Below, piece by piece: positions 1 to 8,782 of a stretch of DNA of 64,000 bases. The translations under genes and the position numbers were made by a program. The stretch is from Parvibaculum lavamentivorans DS-1 (lineage in GTDB: Bacteria; Pseudomonadota; Alphaproteobacteria; Parvibaculales; Parvibaculaceae), in contig NC_009719.1 of NCBI RefSeq assembly GCF_000017565.1, positions 1,967,001-2,031,000 on the forward strand, read 5' to 3'. The notes beneath the pieces were generated by a model. The model made no database searches. It saw nothing but the letters and a program-made list of their open reading frames with translations, and was not told where the DNA came from. Each line of letters begins with the position of its first letter. Within the stretch, counting starts at the first letter, position 1.

Positions 1-250
1 AGCCCAAGGGCTAAGGTCGCCGCGCTCTCGCGCGGCGTCTTTCTTTGAAGCGTCTCCCCGTCACGCGTGATGGGCGGCGCTCCCTTCTAGGCCCGCCGCG
101 GCAGGCCGCAACCCTCCGCTTGCGCTCCGGGTCCTCCACTCCGTTCCGGCCTTCGGTGCGTCCCGCCTCTGACGGCGGGCCTTCCGGTCGCTTTTCGCCG
201 CCCATCCCGCTTCCGGGAGAGACGCGGCGGGATTTGACGGGAGCTGGCCG

Positions 251-1186
251 ATGCGCGGAGAACATAATCGTCAGGCCGGGAGGCAGGCGGGGCCGCAGCT
301 TTATGCCGATGTGACGGCAAAGATCGTCGCGGAACTGGAAGCGGGCCGGGTGCCTTGGGTGCAACCCTGGGACGGGGCCAAGGCCGGGCTCGGTTTGCCG
401 CGCAATGCGGCGACGGCGAACGCCTATTCGGGGATCAATATCCTGATCCTCTGGAGCGCCGTCATCGAGCGAGGCTTTACCGTCCAGAACTGGCTTACCT
501 TCCGGCAGGCACTCTCGCTCGGCGGGCATGTCCGCAAGGGCGAGAAGGGCGTGACCCTCGTTTATGCCGACCGCTTCACGCCGAAGGCGGAGCGCGAACG
601 CGCGGCGGCGGACGGCGACGAGGCCCGGAGCATCCCCTTCCTCAAGCGCTTCACCGTCTTCAATGTCGCGCAATGCGACGGCCTGCCGGACGACCTGCTT
701 GCACCGCCCGCCATACTGCCGGAGAGCGAGACCGTGCCCGCCGCCGAGGCGCTGATCACGGCGACCGGGGCGGCATTTCATGTCGGCGGCGCGATGGCCT
801 TTTATATGCCGAGCCTCGACTGCATCGAGGTGCCGCCGCAAGCGGCCTTTCACGAGCCGGTCAATTATTACCGCACCTGTTTCCACGAACTCGGCCACTG
901 GACAGGTCACCCCTCGCGGCTGGCGCGCGATCTTTCCGGGCGCTTCGGCTCGCGCGCCTATGCGGCGGAGGAACTCGTCGCCGAAATGGCAAGCGCCTTT
1001 GTCTGCGCCGCGCTCGGCATCGTGCCGACCGTGCGACATGCTGATTACATCGCCTCATGGCTCGACCTCTTGCGCGACGACGACCGCGCCATCTTCCGCG
1101 CCGCGAGCCTCGCCTCCAAGGCAGCAGATTTCCTGCTGGCGTTCCGCGCGGAGGGCATAGAGCCGGGCGAGGGGAGGGCGGCATGA
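251..1186 (+). CDS. ardC: ArdC-family antirestriction protein (ssDNA-binding DUF1738 plus zincin-like domain)
   Basis: The 311-residue protein has the two-domain layout of ArdC. The N-terminal half (about 15-130) matches the ssDNA-binding domain, including the stretch YADVTAKIVAELEAGRVPW. The C-terminal half is a zincin-like peptidase domain with HELGH at residues 212-216 followed by a helix with AAEELVAEMASAF. ArdC proteins enter recipients during conjugation and protect incoming DNA from restriction. The stop overlaps the next start by 4 bp (ATGA), so the two are co-translated. Family assignment is firm; the role here is inferred from family and context. Confidence 0.9.
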   Translation: MRGEHNRQAGRQAGPQLYADVTAKIVAELEAGRVPWVQPWDGAKAGLGLPRNAATANAYSGINILILWSAVIERGFTVQNWLTFRQALSLGGHVRKGEKGVTLVYADRFTPKAERERAAADGDEARSIPFLKRFTVFNVAQCDGLPDDLLAPPAILPESETVPAAEALITATGAAFHVGGAMAFYMPSLDCIEVPPQAAFHEPVNYYRTCFHELGHWTGHPSRLARDLSGRFGSRAYAAEELVAEMASAFVCAALGIVPTVRHADYIASWLDLLRDDDRAIFRAASLASKAADFLLAFRAEGIEPGEGRAA

Positions 1187-1380
1187 GCGGGCACCCGCCT
1201 CTCGATGTGGAAACGACGCCCGAAGGCGAGCAGTGCCTCATGCCGGGTGTCGCACCGATCCGGGAGTGCGACCGGCTGGCCGCCTTCATGGCCGCGCCGC
1301 TGCGCCCGCGCAAGGCCCAGAAGCCCCTGAACATCGGCCTCTTCGACGAGGACGCGCGCAACCAGCTGAGCCTGTTCTGA
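1183..1380 (+). CDS. Small conserved hypothetical protein of the conjugative element
   Basis: The 65-residue product begins at an ATG that overlaps the ArdC stop (ATGA) and ends 12 bp before the next gene. It has no membrane segment and no recognised domain; it is rich in proline and charged residues and ends in DEDARNQLSLF. Coupling to ardC and the tight spacing support a real gene. I do not recognise the function. Confidence 0.6.
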   Translation: MSGHPPLDVETTPEGEQCLMPGVAPIRECDRLAAFMAAPLRPRKAQKPLNIGLFDEDARNQLSLF

Positions 1381-1392
1381 AGGAGACGCCCC

Positions 1393-1911
1393 ATGAAGAA
1401 ATGGACCGTGCAATGCGGCTTTGCCGCCTATTACGCCAACACCGTGACGGTCGAGGCCGAGACGTTCGACGCGGCGCTGGAGAAGGCCATCGTCGCGGCC
1501 AATGAGAGCGACGGCTGGAAACCGCTTGATGATTGCGGCCCGACCTTCATTGATGCGGTTGCCGAAGGCGACGACGCTGATCCGTGGCGGGAGTTTGCCT
1601 CCTCGCTTCCCGTGCCGCCGCGCTTTTCGGAGCGCGGCGAGCCGGTCGCCGTGACCGTTACGGTTTCCGGCGGCACCGTGCAGCAGGTCGAGATCGAGGG
1701 CGGACGCGCAATCGTCCATGTCCATGACTACGACACCGAAGGCGCCGCGCCCGGCACGCCCGGCCTTCATATCGATGCGGACGGCGGCACTTACGCGCTC
1801 GCCGACTGGTCGAACTTCTCTCTGCCCCATGAAACGGCGGAGAGCCCGAGCCCCACCCAAGAGCACCCGAAAGGAGAGACCCATGGAACTGCGTCACATC
1901 CCGATCGATGA
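1393..1911 (+). CDS. Hypothetical protein, ICE-associated
   Basis: A 172-residue acidic protein starting MKKWTVQCGFAAYYANTV, preceded by an AAGGAG ribosome-binding site. The first part (about 1-60) resembles small domains that spread a beta-strand/helix pattern over plasmid accessory proteins, but I cannot name a family. The last 9 codons overlap the start of the ParB-like gene, whose own Shine-Dalgarno sequence (AAGGAGA) lies inside this frame. It is probably expressed in the ardC-parB unit. Function unknown. Confidence 0.65.
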   Translation: MKKWTVQCGFAAYYANTVTVEAETFDAALEKAIVAANESDGWKPLDDCGPTFIDAVAEGDDADPWREFASSLPVPPRFSERGEPVAVTVTVSGGTVQQVEIEGGRAIVHVHDYDTEGAAPGTPGLHIDADGGTYALADWSNFSLPHETAESPSPTQEHPKGETHGTASHPDR

Positions 1912-3613
1912 ACTGCGCCCCGCCGCGATCAATATGCGGCATGGCAAACGCCCGCCCGATATCGACGACATCCTGCCCTCGATCCGGGCGCGCGGCATCC
2001 TGCAGCCGTTGCTCGTACGCCCCGTCGAGACGGAAGCGAATGCCTATGAAATCGTCGCCGGACGGCGGCGTTATTTCTCGGCCAAGGCGGTGAAGGAAGA
2101 GCAGGGTGAGGTCGAACCCTTGCCCTGCGCCGTGATGGAGCCCGGCGACGATGCGGCCGCGCTCGAAGCCTCGCTGATCGAGAACATCGCCCGTCTCGAT
2201 CCCGACGAGATGAGCCAGTATGAGTGTTTCGCGCGGCTCACCCGCGAGGGAAAATCCGTCGCCGACATCGCCGCGACCTTCGGCCTTACCGAGTTGATGG
2301 TGAAGCGCCGTCTCGCGCTCGGCACGCTGATCGCACCGATCCGCGAAGCCTATCGGGCGGAGAAGATCGATGCCGCATCGATCCGCCATCTGACGCTTGC
2401 CTCGCAGGCGAAGCAGAAGGAATGGTGGAAACTCTGGAAGACCGACCGGAGCGCCTGCCCGACGGGCCATCGGTTGAAGCAATGGCTCTTCGGCGGCCAG
2501 TCGATTGCGACCGGCGCGGCGCTCTTCCCGCTCGATACTTACGAAGGCGAGGTCGTCGCCGATCTTTTCGGCGAGGAAGGGTATTTCGCCGATCCCGACC
2601 TCTTCTGGCGCAAGCAGGGCGAGGCCATTGCGGCCAAGGCAGACGCGCTGCGCGAGGCGGGCTGGAGTGAGGTCATCGTCATGGAGCCCGGCGTCCGCTT
2701 CCCCGCATGGGACTACGAGAAGGTGTCGAAGAAAAAGGGCGGCAAGGTCTATGTCGAGGTCTCAGGCCGCGGCGAGGTCGGTTTCCACGAGGGCTATCTC
2801 TCCCGCGCGGAGGCGCGCCGCAAGGCGAGACAGGAGGGCGCGAGCGATGATGCGGCGGAGGTTCGCGCCGCCCGGCCCGAGGTGACCAAATCGATGCGCA
2901 ACTATATCGAACTGCATCGCCATGCCGCCGTCCGTGCCGAACTGCTGGACCATCCCGGCATCGCGCTACGGCTGATGCTCGCCCATGCCATCGCCGGATC
3001 GGCGCTCTGGCAGGTGACGCCTGAGCCGCAGAAAGCGGCGTCCGACGCCATCGCGAAAAGCCTCGCGGCCAATGTCGCCGAATGTGCCTTCCGGGGCTGG
3101 CAGGCCAATATCCGGGCCTTGCTCGGTCTGCCGGAAGAGCGCGAAAACCTCACCGCGCCGCACGGCGACGACGCAGCAACCGTCGCCCTCTTCGCCAGGC
3201 TTCTGATGCTCAACGACGAGGAAATCATGAATGTGCTTGTCACCGTGATGGGCGAGACATTGCAGGTCGGGAGCGCGGCGGTCGAGGCGCTGGCGGTGGT
3301 GCTGAAGCGCGACATGGGCCCGGTCTGGGAGCCGGACGAGACCTTCTTCGAGCTGCTGCGCGACCGGGGCACGATCAATGCCATGCTGGCCGACATCGCC
3401 GGAAAAAGCGTCGCCGACCAGAATGTCGCCGAGAAGGCGTCGGTGCAGAAGCAGATCATTCGCGATTGTCTCGCGGGCGCGAATGGCCGCGCGAAGGTCG
3501 GCACATGGCTGCCGCGCTGGATGCATGTCCCGGCCCGGTCCTATCGCGAGGACGGAGCTTTCCCGCCCGCCGAGGCGTGGGATCGCGTCGCGGGATATTT
3601 CGGGAAGACCTGA
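1883..3613 (+). CDS. ParB/Spo0J-like DNA-binding protein of the element
   Basis: A 576-residue protein. The N-terminus (1-100) is a ParB/sulfiredoxin-fold domain with the sequence VAGRRRYFSAKAV, the GRRR motif that binds CTP in ParB relatives. Next come ASLIENIARLDPDEMSQYECFARL and an HTH with SVADIAATFGLTELMVKRRLALG (about 115-160). The long C-terminal half (about 200-576) is specific to ICE and plasmid relatives and has no named domain. The ATG at 1883 is chosen because AAGGAGAG precedes it; the reading frame is open further upstream. The protein may partition or regulate the element. A strong terminator follows directly. Confidence 0.85.
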   Translation: MELRHIPIDELRPAAINMRHGKRPPDIDDILPSIRARGILQPLLVRPVETEANAYEIVAGRRRYFSAKAVKEEQGEVEPLPCAVMEPGDDAAALEASLIENIARLDPDEMSQYECFARLTREGKSVADIAATFGLTELMVKRRLALGTLIAPIREAYRAEKIDAASIRHLTLASQAKQKEWWKLWKTDRSACPTGHRLKQWLFGGQSIATGAALFPLDTYEGEVVADLFGEEGYFADPDLFWRKQGEAIAAKADALREAGWSEVIVMEPGVRFPAWDYEKVSKKKGGKVYVEVSGRGEVGFHEGYLSRAEARRKARQEGASDDAAEVRAARPEVTKSMRNYIELHRHAAVRAELLDHPGIALRLMLAHAIAGSALWQVTPEPQKAASDAIAKSLAANVAECAFRGWQANIRALLGLPEERENLTAPHGDDAATVALFARLLMLNDEEIMNVLVTVMGETLQVGSAAVEALAVVLKRDMGPVWEPDETFFELLRDRGTINAMLADIAGKSVADQNVAEKASVQKQIIRDCLAGANGRAKVGTWLPRWMHVPARSYREDGAFPPAEAWDRVAGYFGKT

Positions 3614-3620
3614 GACTTGT

Positions 3621-3651
3621 GCGGGCGGCTTCTTCGCCGCCCGCTCTTTTT
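3621..3651 (+). terminator. Rho-independent terminator after the ParB-like gene
   Basis: A perfect 9-bp stem (GCGGGCGGC paired with GCCGCCCGC) with a 6-base loop is followed by TCTTTTT. It starts 8 bp after the ParB-like stop codon. Confidence 0.85.
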
Positions 3652-4253
3652 CATGAGCGAACAGCTTGTTGTGCATCGCCTGCCGCGCTCCGGTATCGCG
3701 ACGGGGCACGATCGTGGACATGATTTCAGAGACAGCTACGGTGTCGTCAAGCGGCACGCGGGAACACGATGCGGGCGCGCTTGGCCGCATTCCGGTGGCG
3801 AGTCGGGGCTCTCTGTTTGCCCGTCCTTCGCCACGCATCTACCGCGTCATACGCACACCCCGCGTGAGCGTTTTCCGGTGCCGTCGGCGTGTTGCCTCGG
3901 TGTTGAATCGATCTATCGCTCCGGCCTTCATCATACGGCCCGTCCGCCTCAAGAGGCTTGGTGCGCATGGATTGCATGGGCTCTTTCCCCCTTCGGTAAG
4001 GCGTCAAGGGGCCATTTCCTCGCTTGAGCCGCGAGACCTATGGGCGCTGCCGCCCGCCCGAAACCGTCGCGCCGGGCTTTTTTCCCCGCGCGCTGTCGCG
4101 CGCTCCTCGCGGTCGCTTCGCTTCAATAAAGCCCGCCGCTCGGGTCCTTCGCTTGCGCTCCGGCCTCCGGTTCGGCGGGCGGCTGCCGCGCCCATCGGGG
4201 TTCGCCATCGCGAGGGGAATGGACCCCTCGGCGTTCATCGAAGGAGAAAGACC
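3652..4253. other. Gap of about 600 bp without a convincing gene
   Basis: Open frames here have no family-like sequence and no ribosome-binding site. A GC-rich segment near 4060-4135 (CGCCGGGCTTTTTT and nearby arms) may form weak hairpins. The short run GCTTGCGCTCCGG occurs both here, near 4152, and upstream of ardC, near 118, which hints at a repeated leader. The gap is large enough for an origin, small RNA or regulatory region, but I see no decisive signal. Confidence 0.4.
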
Positions 4254-4577
4254 ATGCCTGCGATCGGATATGTCACCAAGCAGTCGAGCGGCGGCTACAA
4301 GGGCCAGTTGAAGACGCTGACCATCCGCGTCGAGATCGATATCGTGCCCAATGCGGCGAAAAGCGCCGAGGCACAGCCGGACTTCCGGGTCCTCACACAG
4401 GGCGTCGAGATCGGCGCGGGCTGGACGCGTACCGGCGAAACTTCGGGCCGGGACTATGTGAGCCTCAGCCTCGCCGCCCCGGAATTCGGGCCGCGCCGGC
4501 TCTACGCCAATCTCGGCCGCGCCGCCGGTCAGGACGACGATGAGACCTTCGCGCTGATCTGGAATCCCGTCGACTGA
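4254..4577 (+). CDS. DUF736 family protein
   Basis: The 107-residue protein matches DUF736 along its length: MPAIGYVTKQSSGGYKGQLK, a KTLTIRVEI strand, a central GWTRTGETSGRDYVSLSL and a C-terminal FALIWNP. The family is a hallmark of alphaproteobacterial conjugative elements, but its biochemical role is unknown. GAAGGAGA precedes the ATG. A second DUF736 paralogue closes the trb operon at 29,027, so the conjugation genes are bracketed by this family. Confidence 0.9.
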   Translation: MPAIGYVTKQSSGGYKGQLKTLTIRVEIDIVPNAAKSAEAQPDFRVLTQGVEIGAGWTRTGETSGRDYVSLSLAAPEFGPRRLYANLGRAAGQDDDETFALIWNPVD

Positions 4578-4758
4578 CGGTCACGCCTCGCCTCCGCGTC
4601 CCTCCGGGCGCGGAGGCTTTGCCCTTCTGCGATCTGTTGCGCTGGCGAAACGACGTGGCCGGATATTCGCCGCTCGGTCACCGGACCTCTTTTCCCGATC
4701 CTTGCCGTGGTGGGGCGTCCTTGCGCGATTCGCGCGTGGATCACATGCGAGGTGCCTC

Positions 4759-4986
4759 ATGGATGACGACGCGACCCGGGCTGCGAACGCCAAGAAGGGC
4801 AGCCCCTTTCTCAACACGCCGCAGGCCGCGCACTATGTCGGCCTCTCCGAGCGCACGCTGGAAAAGATGCGCGTCGTCGGCGGCGGCCCGGAATACCGCA
4901 AGCATGGCCGTTATGTGCGCTATCACATCGACGATCTCGACGCCTGGTCGCGGGAGCGGGCAAAGCGCTCGACCTCCGATGAATGA
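4759..4986 (+). CDS. AlpA-like helix-turn-helix regulator
   Basis: The 75-residue protein carries a MerR/excisionase-type HTH: FLNTPQAAHYVGLSERTLEK then the wing GGPEYRKHGRYVRYHIDDLDAW, as in DNA-binding proteins of ICEs and prophages. It starts at 4759 behind an AGGTG site and overlaps traF by 8 bp. Likely role is control of transfer or excision; the target is unknown. Confidence 0.85.
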   Translation: MDDDATRAANAKKGSPFLNTPQAAHYVGLSERTLEKMRVVGGGPEYRKHGRYVRYHIDDLDAWSRERAKRSTSDE

Positions 4987-5557
4987 GCGGCTCTCCCTCA
5001 TCGCCGAGAGCGGCGCGCTGATTCCCATGCGGTCTCCGCGCGGCCCGAAACATCCGCGCCGCCGCAGGCGTCTTCTTCTCTGGACGGTGTTCGGCGTCGG
5101 CCTGATCGGCGCAACGGCGCTCTTCGAACCGCTGCCGCGTCTCGTCTGGAACGCGAGCGCCAGCGCGCCGCGCGGGCTCTATCTGCGTCTCTCGCAGGAT
5201 TTCGTTCGGGGCGATCTGGTGCTGGCGCGATTGCCCGATGAAGTGCGGCAGCTTGCCGACGAACGGCACTACCTCGCGCGGGACGCCTTGCTGATCAAGC
5301 GCGTTGTCGCCTCCCGTTTCGACACGGTCTGCATGATGGGCAACGATCTCTATATCAACGGACGGCACACGGCGCGGCGGCTAGAGCAAGACGGCGCGGG
5401 CCGCCCGATGTCGCGCTGGCAGGGCTGCGAGCGGTTGGGCGGCTATCACGTTTTTCTTCTCGCCGAAGGCGAACCCGTCTCCTTCGACGGGCGGTATTTC
5501 GGGCCGGTTGAGCGGCGGCTCGTCATCGGCAGGCTGGTGCCGCTATGGATATTCTGA
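4979..5557 (+). CDS. traF: TraF-type conjugal transfer signal peptidase (S26 family)
   Basis: A 192-residue S26 serine peptidase with a basic N-terminus and one membrane segment (about 35-52, LLLWTVFGVGLIGATALF). The catalytic serine is in the S-x-P-R-G-L-Y motif at S62, and the lysine in LIKRVVA at K107. In RP4, TraF matures and cyclises the TrbC pilin; trbC is present downstream, so the partner is available. The gene overlaps the AlpA-like gene by 8 bp and the transglycosylase by 13 bp, indicating one transcript. Confidence 0.9.
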   Translation: MNERLSLIAESGALIPMRSPRGPKHPRRRRRLLLWTVFGVGLIGATALFEPLPRLVWNASASAPRGLYLRLSQDFVRGDLVLARLPDEVRQLADERHYLARDALLIKRVVASRFDTVCMMGNDLYINGRHTARRLEQDGAGRPMSRWQGCERLGGYHVFLLAEGEPVSFDGRYFGPVERRLVIGRLVPLWIF

Positions 5558-6300
5558 CGCTGGTTCTCGCGCATGCGATCCGCAACGCCGAGCCTGAACA
5601 TGACCTTTCACCGCTCCTCACGGTGAGCATGGCGGTCGAGCCGGAAGCAGGGGACATGGCGCAATGGCGGCCCCTCATCGTCGAAGCCGCGCGGCGTTTC
5701 GGCATTCCGGTGGACTGGATCGAGGCCGTCATCGAGGCGGAAAGCGGTGGCCGGACCGTGCTGGACGGTGCGCCGATCACCTCGCCCGCAGGCGCGATGG
5801 GCCTGATGCAGCTGATGCCCGCGACCTATGCCGAACTGCGTGCGCGCCACGGGCTCGGGCCCGATCCGCATGATCCTCGCGACAATATTCTGGCGGGCAC
5901 CGCCTATCTCCGCGAGATGCGCGACCGCTTCGGCTTTCCGGGACTTTTCGCCGCCTATCATGCCGGACCGACGCGTTATGTGGCGTGTCTGAAAGGCGAG
6001 GAACCGCTTCCCGAGGAGACCCTTGTCTATCTCACTACATTGCTGCCGCGTATCGATCTGGTCGCCGCAGACGACAGAAAAGTCGTCCAGAGAATGACCG
6101 CGCGAGCGTCATTCGCGTCAGGAAAGTCGCTCTTCTTTCCGCTCGGCGGGCATGAAATGCGTGCCGAAATCGGCTCGTCGAGCGATCCGAAGCGGCCTTC
6201 GGAACAGCATCTGTTCGTCGGTTCGGGCGGCAAATTGCAGGGCGAATCCGCAGCCGTTGATGGCGATCTATTCGCGCCGCTCTCCGGCACCTTCCGTTAG
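5545..6300 (+). CDS. Lytic transglycosylase (SLT family) of the transfer system
   Basis: A 251-residue SLT-type muramidase. The catalytic-glutamate region is IEAVIEAESGG (around E64-E66), followed by GAMGLMQLMPATYAEL and NILAGTAYLREM, the standard SLT motifs. The LFAAYHAGP segment completes the fold. No classical signal peptide is visible. Such enzymes locally open peptidoglycan for conjugative type IV secretion systems (family T1/VirB1-like role). The start overlaps traF by 13 bp. Confidence 0.88.
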   Translation: MDILTLVLAHAIRNAEPEHDLSPLLTVSMAVEPEAGDMAQWRPLIVEAARRFGIPVDWIEAVIEAESGGRTVLDGAPITSPAGAMGLMQLMPATYAELRARHGLGPDPHDPRDNILAGTAYLREMRDRFGFPGLFAAYHAGPTRYVACLKGEEPLPEETLVYLTTLLPRIDLVAADDRKVVQRMTARASFASGKSLFFPLGGHEMRAEIGSSSDPKRPSEQHLFVGSGGKLQGESAAVDGDLFAPLSGTFR

Positions 6301-6377
6301 TCAGTCCCAGGAGAAAGTACTTAAGCGCCGGTGAGCGTGAGGCCGGTTCTGGATCGCGGGAGGGCAAGATAAAAGAA

Positions 6378-6497
6378 CGGCGCCATGAGCGGCTTATGTT
6401 CCTGTCTGCACATCTCTTTTGACGGCGCCATGCGCCGAAGGCGTGGCGCCATGGCCGCGCCAAGTCCCTGTGCCTCTTCGGTCTTCATGGCGCCGTC
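6378..6497. promoter_or_regulatory. Cluster of GGCGCCATG repeats upstream of the relaxase (candidate operator or oriT)
   Basis: Four copies of GGCGCCATG or its complement occur in 120 bp: CGGCGCCATG at 6378-6387, GACGGCGCCATG at 6421-6432, TGGCGCCATG at 6444-6453 and the inverse CATGGCGCCGTC at 6486-6497. The second and fourth form a perfect 12-bp inverted repeat. The non-coding position just ahead of the relaxase gene is where relaxase binding or autoregulation would be expected. The nick site is not identified. Confidence 0.5.
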
Positions 6498-6556
6498 TTG
6501 TTACGCGGCGAAAGCCGATCATCTTGAAGATGGGTCACAATCGCGGAGAGGAGACG

Positions 6557-8542
6557 ATGCAGGACGACGGCTTCGAGCCACGTCTCGGCAGGATCGGGGC
6601 GCGCGCCGGAAAGGCCGAGCGGCGCTACCAGCAACGCGTGCTGAAATCGGCGGCGCTGGCGGGCGGACGCCGCTTCGGTGGAGCGTCGCCGGGCTCGGGC
6701 TTTCACGGCAATCGCATCGGCCGCGGCGCCGGCATCGGTCGCGTGCTCGCGTCGCGCGGAACCCATGCCGCCTTCCGCGCGCGGCGCGTGGTCGTCAAAT
6801 CCCGCATCGTGAAGCTGAAGGGGCAGGGCCTGAAGGCGGCCCGTCTCCATCTCCGCTATATCCAGCGCGACGGCGTGACGCGCGAAGGGCAGCCGGGCGA
6901 GCTTTACGATGCCGAACACGACCGGGCGGACGGCAAGGCGTTTCTGAAACGCTGCGACGGCGACCGGCACCAGTTCCGCTTTATCGTTTCGGCCGAGGAC
7001 GCCGCGCAATATGAGGAACTGAAGGGTTTCACGCGGCGCTTCATGGCCCGCATGGAGGAGGATCTGGGAACGCGTCTCGATTGGGTCGCGGTCGATCATT
7101 ACAACACCGGCCATCCCCATACCCACATCATGCTCCGGGGCAAGGACGAGCGCGGACAGGACCTGGTCATCGCGCGGGATTATCTTTCGACGGGCATGCG
7201 CGAGCGCGCCGCCGAAATCGTCACCCTCGATCTCGGTCCCCGCAGCGATCTCGAGATCGAGGCGAACCTCGCGCGGGAGGTCGAACAGGAACGGTTCACG
7301 GGTCTCGACCGCGGCCTGTTGAAGGACGCGGACGGCGAAGGCTGTGTTCGGTCTGGGGCGACCGTCGGCGACGCCTTCCGGCAAAGCCTGCGGGCCGGGC
7401 GATTGCAGAAACTGAAACGGTTGGGACTGGCGGAGGAGATCGCCACCGGAACGTGGAAGCTTGCCGGGGACCTGGAACCGGCGCTCCGCCGCATGGGGGA
7501 GCGCGGCGACATCATCAAGACGCTTCACCGCGAAATGACGGAGAAGGGGCTCGCGCGGGTCCCCTCCGACTATGCGGTTCATGAAACCGCGAACGGGCAG
7601 GAGCGACGCGTCGTCGGGCGTCTTGTCACCAGAGGGCTGTCGAATGAACTCAACGACCGTCACTATTTGATCGTCGACGGGATCGACGGTCGTGTGCATT
7701 ACGTCGATATCGGTGGGGCGGAGACGGTGGACGCGCTGCCGGACGGCGCCATCGTCGCGATCAGGCCGAAGCCGGTGGGACAGAGAACCGTCGACCGAAC
7801 GATTGCGGAGGTCGCGGCGGCGAATAACGGGCGCTACGACATCGAGGCGCATCTCCGCCACGACCCAACCGCGTCACGCGCCTTCGCCGAAACCCATATC
7901 CGGCGGCTGGAAGCGATGCGGAGGATTGCCGGGCTGGTCGAGCGAGAGCCGGACGGAAGCTGGGTCATCGCGCCGGATCACTTGGAACGCGCCGCATCCT
8001 TCGAGCGCGGTCAGGCAAGATCGAGCCCGGTCATTGTCGAGACGCTTTCCGCCTGGCCGCTCGAGCGGCAGGTGACCGCCAATGGCGCGACCTGGCTTGA
8101 CCGTGAGCTTGTGGCGGAAAAGCCGGAGCCCTTGCGCGAGGCGGGCTTCGGCGGGGAGGTGCGCGACGCGCTCGCGATGCGTCGGCGATGGCTGGCCGGG
8201 CAGGAACTGGCACGCGAGGAACAGGACCGGATCGTCTATCGCGCCAACATGCTCGGCATCCTGCGCCGGCGCGAGCTGCTGCGTGTAGCGGAACAGCTCT
8301 CGGGCGAGCTCGGTCTACCCTATGCCGAGGCAGAATTGGGGCAAAAGGCGACTGGCACCTATCGCCGGCATGTCGATCTCGCCAGCGGGCGTTTCGCGGT
8401 GATCGAAAGATCGCGCGAGTTCACGCTCGTACCCTGGCGGCCGGTGCTGGAGCGGCATCTCGGGAGGCAGGTCGCAGGGGTCGTCCGGGAAGGGAGGGTC
8501 TCGTGGACGATCGGGAGGCGGAGAGGGCCGGGGGTTTCATAG
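6557..8542 (+). CDS. Relaxase/mobilization nuclease of the DUF3363 (VirD2/TraI-like) family
   Basis: A 661-residue relaxase. The catalytic N-terminal domain contains RYIQRDGVTREG-type sequence, the strand DWVAVDHYNTGHPHTHIML with the metal-binding histidines H186, H188 and H190, and a later DUF3363 region (about 230-640). It nicks oriT and pilots the strand during conjugation. The ATG at 6557 follows GAGAGGAGA; upstream in-frame codons to 6419 are open but lack a site and lie in the repeat cluster. It is transcribed toward the CBASS cargo, away from which the exonuclease operon runs convergently. Confidence 0.92.
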   Translation: MQDDGFEPRLGRIGARAGKAERRYQQRVLKSAALAGGRRFGGASPGSGFHGNRIGRGAGIGRVLASRGTHAAFRARRVVVKSRIVKLKGQGLKAARLHLRYIQRDGVTREGQPGELYDAEHDRADGKAFLKRCDGDRHQFRFIVSAEDAAQYEELKGFTRRFMARMEEDLGTRLDWVAVDHYNTGHPHTHIMLRGKDERGQDLVIARDYLSTGMRERAAEIVTLDLGPRSDLEIEANLAREVEQERFTGLDRGLLKDADGEGCVRSGATVGDAFRQSLRAGRLQKLKRLGLAEEIATGTWKLAGDLEPALRRMGERGDIIKTLHREMTEKGLARVPSDYAVHETANGQERRVVGRLVTRGLSNELNDRHYLIVDGIDGRVHYVDIGGAETVDALPDGAIVAIRPKPVGQRTVDRTIAEVAAANNGRYDIEAHLRHDPTASRAFAETHIRRLEAMRRIAGLVEREPDGSWVIAPDHLERAASFERGQARSSPVIVETLSAWPLERQVTANGATWLDRELVAEKPEPLREAGFGGEVRDALAMRRRWLAGQELAREEQDRIVYRANMLGILRRRELLRVAEQLSGELGLPYAEAELGQKATGTYRRHVDLASGRFAVIERSREFTLVPWRPVLERHLGRQVAGVVREGRVSWTIGRRRGPGVS

Positions 8543-8602
8543 CTGTTTATATTCCCCGCGGGAAGCGGACGATTGGGTTGCCGGCGAGGAGAACCGACCG
8601 TA

Positions 8603-8782
8603 CATGACAGAAAAACAGCAACTATGGGAGACGGCACCGGAAAATTGGCAGCACCTAGCTAAATATAGATCGGATCAGTTTGATTTAGTCGCGAAGAGTG
8701 GATGTCTGTTACCAAAGGACTCGAGAACTAGGTGGGGTAATGGAATCACGAAATGCTGTGCCGAAAATTGGACACGCGTGTA
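8603..8782 (+). CDS. Possible small protein or truncated gene remnant
   Basis: A 59-codon frame begins MTEKQQLWETAPENWQHL behind GAGGAGAACC and reads to a stop inside the 3' end of the convergent exonuclease gene. Its composition is visibly more AT-rich than the relaxase. It could be the start of a gene cut off when the exonuclease operon was inserted. No homologue is recognised and coding is unproven. Confidence 0.25.
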
